This document shows positions 6,464 to 10,603 of a stretch of 10,603 bases of DNA, one piece after another (the stretch's first letter is position 1; each line of letters begins with the position of its first letter). Source of the stretch: Anaerolinea thermophila (GTDB lineage Bacteria; Chloroflexota; Anaerolineae; Anaerolineales; Villigracilaceae); the NCBI GenBank assembly GCA_020722305.1, contig DYLB01000065.1, forward strand, positions 1 to 10,603, given 5' to 3'. The notes below the pieces were generated by a model, which saw only the letters and a list, made by a program, of their open reading frames with translations, ran no database searches and was not told the DNA's origin. The translations under genes were made by a program, and so were the position numbers.

Positions 6464-6998
6464 CCTCACTCCTTTCCAGCGAAGCGGTCATCAGCAACGC
6501 GTCTTCGCCGTTATCCTTGTAATAGCCGCGCCGCCGCCCTACGACCTCGAAGCCGAACTCGGCATACAACGCCTGGGCCGGGAAGTTCCCGCTCCGCACG
6601 TCGAGCATGACGGTGCGCGCCCCTTCGTCTGCGGCCCGCGCCAAAACATGCTTCAATAATTTCCGGGCGATTCCCTGTCGCCGCCATTCGGGGTGGACCG
6701 CAAGGGTCGCGATGTGGGCCTCGTCCATGATCAGCCACAGCACCAGCACGGCCAGGATGGCTTTTTCGCCGGGCCTTCGTACCTGTGGTTCCACGACCAC
6801 CGGCCGCGGCGGTTTGTACTCCAGCGGCTTTGCATCGGGCGGCAGGGTCACTTCCACCACCCAGGGACGCGAGGCCGGGTTGGTCAACTCGAACTTGTAC
6901 GAATTCAACGACCAGGGCAGGCTGAAACTCATGCAATCCAGCAGGAAGACCAGTTCGAGGTCTTCTGGCTCCATGCGGCGGATGGTCAGTTCAGGCAT
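6453..6998 (-). CDS. rimI: Ribosomal-protein-alanine N-acetyltransferase RimI
   Basis: 181-residue GNAT-family acetyltransferase, by family acetylating the N-terminal alanine of ribosomal protein S18. The core reads EAHIATLAVHPEWRRQGIARKLL (93-115), with acetyl-CoA loop RRQGIA, then LDVRSGNFPAQALYAEFGF (132-150) and RRRGYYKDNGEDALLM (155-170), all diagnostic of RimI. Compared with the roughly 150-residue E. coli enzyme there is an extra Pro-rich segment at about 51-79 (TLPPDAKPLEYKPPRP and following). The start used is the ATG before PELTIRRM, which overlaps the tsaB stop by eight bases; an upstream in-frame start would run deep into tsaB and lacks homology-like sequence. No ribosome-binding site is visible, which suggests coupling to tsaB. 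RimI beside TsaB is a common bacterial arrangement. Confidence 0.92.
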   Translation of the reverse strand: MPELTIRRMEPEDLELVFLLDCMSFSLPWSLNSYKFELTNPASRPWVVEVTLPPDAKPLEYKPPRPVVVEPQVRRPGEKAILAVLVLWLIMDEAHIATLAVHPEWRRQGIARKLLKHVLARAADEGARTVMLDVRSGNFPAQALYAEFGFEVVGRRRGYYKDNGEDALLMTASLERSEDDR

Positions 6999-7662
6999 TC
7001 GGGATTGGGTTGGCAAGGTGCAGGTAGATCGGGGCCAGCGCGGCCGGGTCGTCACTTGCGCCGGATTGCCAGCGCTTCCAGGCCAGCTCGGCCAGCAGCG
7101 CCGGGCGGCGGACGGATTGGGCCGGGGAGGCCAGCTGGACGTTGATCCGTTTGCGGGCCAGACGCTGGCGTTCGTCGCCGGTCAACTCGCCGCAGACGAT
7201 CGTCGGGGACTTGATTTTGCGGGAGAGCTGTTCCACCGTCGAAAGCGTGGCGGGACCCTCGGCCTGCCACCCGGCTTCGGAGGCGGTATACCAGCCGACG
7301 GCCAAACGGCCGCGCCCGGCCTGTAGCACGGCAGCCAGCGGCAGGTCCGTGAGAGGCTGCGCCGCGGCGACGATATCGAGGGTGGGAATGCCGATCAACG
7401 GGATGTGCCGCGCCAGGGCGATGCCCTTCACCAGCGATAATCCGACGCGCAAACTGGTAAAGGAACCGGGGCCAAGCGCCACACCGAGGGCCTGTACCTC
7501 CGTCATCTTGACCTCGGCGCGGGCTAATAATTCGGCCAGGGCGGGCGGGACTTGCTCGGTGTGGTGGGCACGGCTGGTCCAGGTCGTCTCGGCCAGGACG
7601 CGTTCGCCGTCGTAGAGCGCCAGCCCTACCTGGGCTGTGGAAGTGTCAACCGCCAGCAGCAT
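6991..7662 (-). CDS. tsaB: tRNA threonylcarbamoyladenosine biosynthesis protein TsaB
   Basis: 223-residue ASKHA-fold protein that pairs with TsaD to make t6A at position 37 of ANN-decoding tRNAs, in the cytoplasm. The N-terminal LLAVDTSTAQVGLAL (2-16) is the phosphate-1-like strand, and GPGSFTSLRVGLSLVKGIA (64-82) is the hallmark TsaB motif. GIPTLDIVAA (91-100) follows as usual. Length is normal. The ATG overlaps the tsaE stop by one base (TGATG), and a GGGTGG stretch just upstream may serve as ribosome-binding site. The partner TsaD is not in the window. Confidence 0.94.
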   Translation of the reverse strand: MLLAVDTSTAQVGLALYDGERVLAETTWTSRAHHTEQVPPALAELLARAEVKMTEVQALGVALGPGSFTSLRVGLSLVKGIALARHIPLIGIPTLDIVAAAQPLTDLPLAAVLQAGRGRLAVGWYTASEAGWQAEGPATLSTVEQLSRKIKSPTIVCGELTGDERQRLARKRINVQLASPAQSVRRPALLAELAWKRWQSGASDDPAALAPIYLHLANPIPNA

Positions 7663-8159
7663 CAGGCCACCCCGAACACGACCCGGCGATAGTCGGCCAG
7701 TAATTCTTCATAACGCTTGCCTTTTCCGGTAATTTGCATCTGGCGCTGTTCCTCGTCCACGTGCTCCAGTTTGAGCCAGAGCCGCTCGCCCGGCAGGGCC
7801 GGTTCGAGGCGTTCCGGCCATTCGACCAGCAGCGGCCCTTCGGCGAGCATCCCGTCCAGGTCGAGTTCCTCGGCTTCGGGGACGGACTCCAGCCGGTAGG
7901 CGTCCAGGTGAAAGAGCCGGGAGGAGTCGGGCCGCCGGTAAACGTTGACCAGGATGAAGGTCGGGCTGGAAACGGGGTCGAGCGCTCCCCAGCCCTGGGC
8001 CACGCCCTGGGCGAAGGTCGTCTTGCCCGCGCCCAGTTCGCCTTGCAGGCAGATCACATCGCCGGGGCGGAGCAAATGCCCAAGCCGCATCCCCAGGCGG
8101 CGGGTTTGCCCGGGGCTGCGGCTGAAGAATTCGAAGGTGTTGGGGTCCAGAATAGGCAT
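7662..8159 (-). CDS. tsaE: tRNA threonylcarbamoyladenosine biosynthesis ATPase TsaE
   Basis: 165-residue P-loop ATPase that drives the TsaB-TsaD complex in t6A37 synthesis. Walker A GELGAGKTT is at 40-48, the switch-like SPTF at 65-68, HLDAYRL at 84-90, and LLVEWPER at 110-117, which holds the Walker B region and the conserved Trp. It is the first gene of the tsaE-tsaB-rimI-udg operon. The ATG at 8159 has no Shine-Dalgarno sequence, but a perfect TATAAT ends only nine bases before it, so the mRNA probably starts two or three bases upstream of the start codon. It is transcribed away from the mscS-type gene; the starts are 99 bp apart. Confidence 0.94.
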   Translation of the reverse strand: MPILDPNTFEFFSRSPGQTRRLGMRLGHLLRPGDVICLQGELGAGKTTFAQGVAQGWGALDPVSSPTFILVNVYRRPDSSRLFHLDAYRLESVPEAEELDLDGMLAEGPLLVEWPERLEPALPGERLWLKLEHVDEEQRQMQITGKGKRYEELLADYRRVVFGVA

Positions 8160-8168
8160 GACGAAAGG

Positions 8169-8197
8169 ATTATACTCGCGGGCAGGATATACGTCAT
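8169..8197 (-). promoter_or_regulatory. Promoter of the tsaE-tsaB-rimI-udg operon
   Basis: On the minus strand, ATGACG (8197-8192, a 4/6 match to TTGACA) is separated by 17 bases from a perfect TATAAT (8174-8169). The tsaE ATG begins nine bases after the -10 box, predicting a nearly leaderless transcript. The context TATAATCCT is the same as at the vapB promoter. Confidence 0.65.
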
Positions 8198-8247
8198 GGG
8201 GAGGGGCAAGGCCGCGAATTAAGATAAGATTACCCCATCCAATTCTC

Positions 8248-8253
8248 AGGAGG
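8248..8253 (+). promoter_or_regulatory. Strong ribosome-binding site of the mscS-type gene
   Basis: A full AGGAGG five bases before the ATG at 8259, which fixes the start. It contrasts with tsaE across the same intergenic gap, which has none. No convincing promoter for this gene was found in 8175-8247; TAAGAT (8225-8230) is the best weak -10 candidate. Confidence 0.85.
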
Positions 8254-8258
8254 TTTCT

Positions 8259-9074
8259 ATGGACAGATTTTTAGAGACACTTAGCGAAAAAGCTGCCCTG
8301 GTCCTGCCCAACCTGCTCACGGCCCTGGCGATCTTCCTGGTCAGCCTTTACCTGGCCGGGCTGCTCGGTAAACTGGTGGGACGGGTGCTCGCAAAGAACA
8401 AGGCCGACCACGAGATCACCCTGCTGCTCAGCCAGGTGACCCGCTGGAGCATCATCGTCTTCGGCCTGATCACCGCCCTGCAGCGCTTCTTCGACGTGAC
8501 CGCCTTCCTGGCCGGGCTGGGGATCCTCGGCTTCACGGTTGGGTTTGCCATGCAAGAGATTATGCAAAATTTCGTGGCGGGCATCATCCTGCTCGTCCAG
8601 CAGCCTTTCAGCGTGGGCGACGCGGCGGAAGTGGGCGGCTACGGCGGGACGGTGGAGGTGATCAACGTGCGCACCACCGAAATCCGCACCTGGGACGGGC
8701 TGGTCGTCATCCTGCCCAACGCCAGCATTTTGTCGAACCCGATCACCAACTACACCCGCGCCCGGCGGCGGCGGATCGAGATCCCGGTCGGCGTGGGGTA
8801 CGGGTCCGATCTGGAGCGGGCGCGGGCAGCCGCCATCGAGTCAGTCAAGGTCATCCCCGGCTTCGTCGAAGACCCCGCCCCGTCTGTGGTCTTCGACGCC
8901 TTCGGCGATTCGGCGATCAATTTGACGGTTTATTTCTGGGTGGACGTGGAGAAAGCCGGTTTCCTGGATGCCAAGGACGCGGCCGTGCGCCAGATCAAGG
9001 CCGCCTTCGACAAGCAGGGCATCGACATCCCCTTCCCGGTCCGCACGGTGTATATGCGTTCGGAAAATGGCTAA
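8259..9074 (+). CDS. Small-conductance mechanosensitive channel, MscS family
   Basis: 271-residue inner-membrane channel that would open under membrane tension to release osmolytes. Hydrophobic segments lie at about 15-38 and 62-77, and the pore-lining TM3 spans about 82-113 (AGLGILGFTVGFAMQEIMQN, then FVAGIILL). The beta domain follows with QQPFSVGDAAEVGGYGGTVE (114-133) and TWDGLVVILPNASILSNPITNY (144-165), both strong MscS signatures. The C-terminal domain ends in GIDIPFPVRTVYM (254-266). Length matches E. coli MscS. It is the only plus-strand gene here. It diverges from tsaE, and its stop codon overlaps the stop codon of the convergent glycosyltransferase. It is not obviously linked in function to its neighbours. 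Confidence 0.93.
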   Translation: MDRFLETLSEKAALVLPNLLTALAIFLVSLYLAGLLGKLVGRVLAKNKADHEITLLLSQVTRWSIIVFGLITALQRFFDVTAFLAGLGILGFTVGFAMQEIMQNFVAGIILLVQQPFSVGDAAEVGGYGGTVEVINVRTTEIRTWDGLVVILPNASILSNPITNYTRARRRRIEIPVGVGYGSDLERARAAAIESVKVIPGFVEDPAPSVVFDAFGDSAINLTVYFWVDVEKAGFLDAKDAAVRQIKAAFDKQGIDIPFPVRTVYMRSENG

Positions 9075-10231
9075 TCTATCACCAGCAGGTCTTTCTTCTC
9101 TTCGATCATTCCCAGTTTGGCGCCGATGATGCGGGCGATCTTGCGCGAAGCCTCGGGACGGGCAGCCCGGCGGCAGGCGGCGACGTAATGCTCGCGCTCC
9201 TCCGGGTGGGCAATCCAGCGCCTGAGCGTGGCGACCACCTGTTTCGGTTCCGGCGCCCAGACCCCCGCTCCGGATTCCTTGACGTAAGTCACATTGCCGT
9301 CCTCCTGTCCCGGCAGGCGGGCGTACAGGATCAGCGGCAGGTGGGCGGTGAAAGCCTCGGCGATGGTGCTCGGCCCGGCTTTGGTGACGAGCGCGTCGGC
9401 GGCGCGCATGAAATCGGGCAGGTCGCGGGTGAAGCCGTAGATGAAAGCCGGGATCGGCCAGTGCCGGGACTCGAGCTCCGCTTTCAGTTTGGTATTCCGC
9501 CCGGCCACGACGACCAGGCCCAGGTCCAGGCCCGAGGCGGCAATGGCTTTGGCCGTCTCGCCGAGCGGACCCATCCCCTCCCCGCCGCCTACAACCAGTA
9601 CGATGAATTTGTCCTTCGGCCAGCCGAGTTTTTCGCGCAGTTCGGTCTTGTCGCCCAGCAGTTGGGTGCAGCGTTCGGCGATCGGCAGGCCGACCACGCG
9701 CACTTTTTCGGGCGGCATCTTGTATTGCAAAGCTTTGCGGCGGGCTCTCTCGGTCGGGACGAGGATGTAGTCGGCCCGCTGGTCGTACCACAGGGCGTGG
9801 GTGGTGACCAGGTCGGTGACGACGGTGATGAAGGGCGGGCGGCGCTTGCCGAGGGCCTTGAGGATCATCGAGTTGGCCAGAGGGTGGACAGTGACGACCA
9901 GGTCTGCCGGGTGGCTGTTGACCAGTTGGCGCGAGGCGCGGGCCACGTAGGGCCACATCGTAGTCGTCAGGGCCCGCGCCTGCGGCCGCCCATTGCTGAT
10001 CTTGAAGCTGACGCCCCAAAGCTGGGGCGCTTTGACCATGTAGGGATACCAGTCGGGCATGCGGTTGAAGGGCAGCGGCGCATAGGCTTTGAAGAAATCC
10101 ACCATTTCGGTAGTTATGGCATCGCCGAATTCGAGATTCAGGGCTTCGATGATGGCTTCAGCTGCGCTGCGATGTCCCCCGCCTGTGTCCGAAAACAGGA
10201 ACAGGACGTGGGGTTTACGGGGTTGGCTCAT
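9071..10231 (-). CDS. MGDG synthase/UgtP-like diacylglycerol glycosyltransferase
   Basis: 386-residue GT-B glycosyltransferase of the MGDG synthase type (GT28), expected at the inner face of the cytoplasmic membrane, adding galactose or glucose to diacylglycerol. The N-terminal SDTGGGHRSAAEAI (14-27), VVTVHPLANS (112-121) and VVTDLVTTHALWY (137-149) mark the MGDG-synthase N-domain. The C-domain has VVGLPI (179-184), GGGEGMGPL (215-223), GFTRDLPDFMRAADALVTKA (266-285) followed by GPSTIAEA (286-293), and PGQEDGNVTYV (307-317). Length is normal. The ATG has GAGG five bases upstream and overlaps the end of the DUF951 gene by 17 bases, so the two are probably co-translated. It converges on the mscS-type gene with overlapping stops. 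Sugar and processivity cannot be decided. Confidence 0.88.
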   Translation of the reverse strand: MSQPRKPHVLFLFSDTGGGHRSAAEAIIEALNLEFGDAITTEMVDFFKAYAPLPFNRMPDWYPYMVKAPQLWGVSFKISNGRPQARALTTTMWPYVARASRQLVNSHPADLVVTVHPLANSMILKALGKRRPPFITVVTDLVTTHALWYDQRADYILVPTERARRKALQYKMPPEKVRVVGLPIAERCTQLLGDKTELREKLGWPKDKFIVLVVGGGEGMGPLGETAKAIAASGLDLGLVVVAGRNTKLKAELESRHWPIPAFIYGFTRDLPDFMRAADALVTKAGPSTIAEAFTAHLPLILYARLPGQEDGNVTYVKESGAGVWAPEPKQVVATLRRWIAHPEEREHYVAACRRAARPEASRKIARIIGAKLGMIEEKKDLLVID

Positions 10232-10421
10232 TGGTTCCTCGCGGCAATATGGTTTTGATCCGTCGTGACAGTTCGCGGCGGGAGAGCATCACCCGCCGGG
10301 CGCAGCCCCGGCACTCCAGGCCGATGTCGGCCCCCAGGCGGGTCACCGTCCATTCATACGAGCCGCAGGGGTGGGGTTTGCGCAGGCGCACAACGTCGTT
10401 CAGTTCCAGGTCTGGAAGCAT
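10215..10421 (-). CDS. DUF951 family small protein, possible zinc-binding
   Basis: 68-residue protein matching the DUF951 pattern: a start of the form LELNDVVRLRKPHPCGSYEW, then GADIGLECRGCARRV and a basic helix ending in RRIKTIL. His17, Cys19, Cys37 and Cys40 could bind a metal as a small zinc ribbon; this is inferred. The family is widespread in Firmicutes and Chloroflexi with no firm function, perhaps nucleic-acid binding given the Arg-rich strand. The frame is open 51 codons further upstream, but that part does not look like the family, and a perfect -10 box lies six bases before this ATG, so the short form is chosen. There is no ribosome-binding site. It heads a two-gene unit with the glycolipid synthase. 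Confidence 0.85.
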   Translation of the reverse strand: MLPDLELNDVVRLRKPHPCGSYEWTVTRLGADIGLECRGCARRVMLSRRELSRRIKTILPRGTNEPTP

Positions 10422-10427
10422 GGTGCC

Positions 10428-10433
10428 ATTATA
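10428..10433 (-). promoter_or_regulatory. -10 box predicting a leaderless DUF951 mRNA
   Basis: A perfect TATAAT (minus, 10433-10428) followed by only six bases (GGCACC) before the ATG. The usual distance from -10 to transcription start would put +1 at the A of the start codon. No good -35 hexamer; TTACCC at 10458-10453 has a 19-base spacer. Confidence 0.6.
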
Positions 10434-10603
10434 CCCAAGTGCGTCCCCCTGCCGGGTAAGCATTGGGTTAAAAGTTGGGTCATGGGTGACGTACCGCCTC
10501 GAAGGCTTGTCTTTCAAGGAAGTTTGTGGAAGAAGAATAACTGGCATGGAATGAGTCCACTGCAAAAACTCCAAAAACTTAACGCGAAGCCGCCAAGGCG
10601 CAA
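10434..10603. other. Intergenic region upstream of the DUF951 gene
   Basis: No gene is supported. AAAAACT occurs twice (10564-10570 and 10573-10579). From 10581 the AACGCGAAG repeat word seen near position 22 returns, followed by GCCGCCAAGGCGC; the window ends inside this repeat. Confidence 0.4.

Noticed and set aside
6464..6469. GTG start two codons upstream of the chosen udg ATG
   Set aside because: The AGGAG motif would overlap the GTG, whereas it is properly spaced for the ATG.
5387..6610. Plus-strand open frame (407 codons) across dehydrogenase and udg
   Set aside because: It spans two real genes and their gap in antisense, with low-complexity Arg/Gly/Asp composition and no motif.
8841..10019. 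Minus-strand open frame (392 codons) overlapping the glycosyltransferase and the mscS-type gene
   Set aside because: Arg/Pro/Gly-rich out-of-frame translation with no domain; both overlapped genes are well supported.
9188..10258. Plus-strand open frame (356 codons) opposite the glycolipid glycosyltransferase
   Set aside because: Antisense shadow; the minus-strand frame has all the family motifs.
10422..10574. 51-codon N-terminal extension of the DUF951 gene
   Set aside because: It does not resemble the family, lacks a ribosome-binding site, and contains a perfect -10 box just before the internal ATG.

Overview
The window looks like chromosomal DNA from a GC-rich, Chloroflexi-type (Anaerolineae-like) bacterium. 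This is an inference from the gene set: a DUF951 protein beside an MGDG-synthase-like glycosyltransferase, a tsaE-tsaB-rimI-udg run, short overlapping genes, and short degenerate repeats between genes. I see no rRNA, tRNA, CRISPR array, insertion sequence or prophage. Coding is dense and almost all on the minus strand; the only plus-strand gene is an MscS-type channel. No gap longer than 300 bases lacks a gene.

From left to right: (1) positions 1-130 hold short repeats and a clear minus-strand terminator. (2) A vapBC-type toxin-antitoxin pair (131-779) has its own -10 box and a palindrome that could be its operator. The toxin lacks an acidic residue normally conserved in PIN domains. (3) A surface-polysaccharide operon (845-5758) is read leftward: a nucleotide-sugar dehydrogenase, an NAD-dependent sugar epimerase, a Wzx-like flippase and a family 4 glycosyltransferase. 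Together they could make a uronic-acid nucleotide sugar, use it in a lipid-linked glycan and flip that glycan. (4) A housekeeping operon (5825-8159) is read leftward: tsaE and tsaB (tRNA t6A37 synthesis), rimI (protein N-terminal acetylation) and a family 4 uracil-DNA glycosylase, each start overlapping the previous stop. (5) The mscS-type gene (8259-9074, plus) diverges from tsaE and converges on the next gene so tightly that the stop codons overlap. (6) A glycolipid synthase-like glycosyltransferase (9071-10231) follows a small DUF951 protein (10215-10421) with overlap.

The most unusual structure is a set of degenerate 7-bp tandem repeats confined here to the polysaccharide operon. One array lies between dehydrogenase and epimerase, one lies inside the epimerase and is translated, and one supplies the flippase stop codon and the context of the glycosyltransferase start. 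Other points of interest are a sliding-clamp-binding-like C-terminus on the uracil-DNA glycosylase, two promoters that imply leaderless or nearly leaderless mRNAs, and the likely defective VapC. I do not see a wholly new defence or metabolic system; most of the window is recognisable housekeeping and envelope biology.
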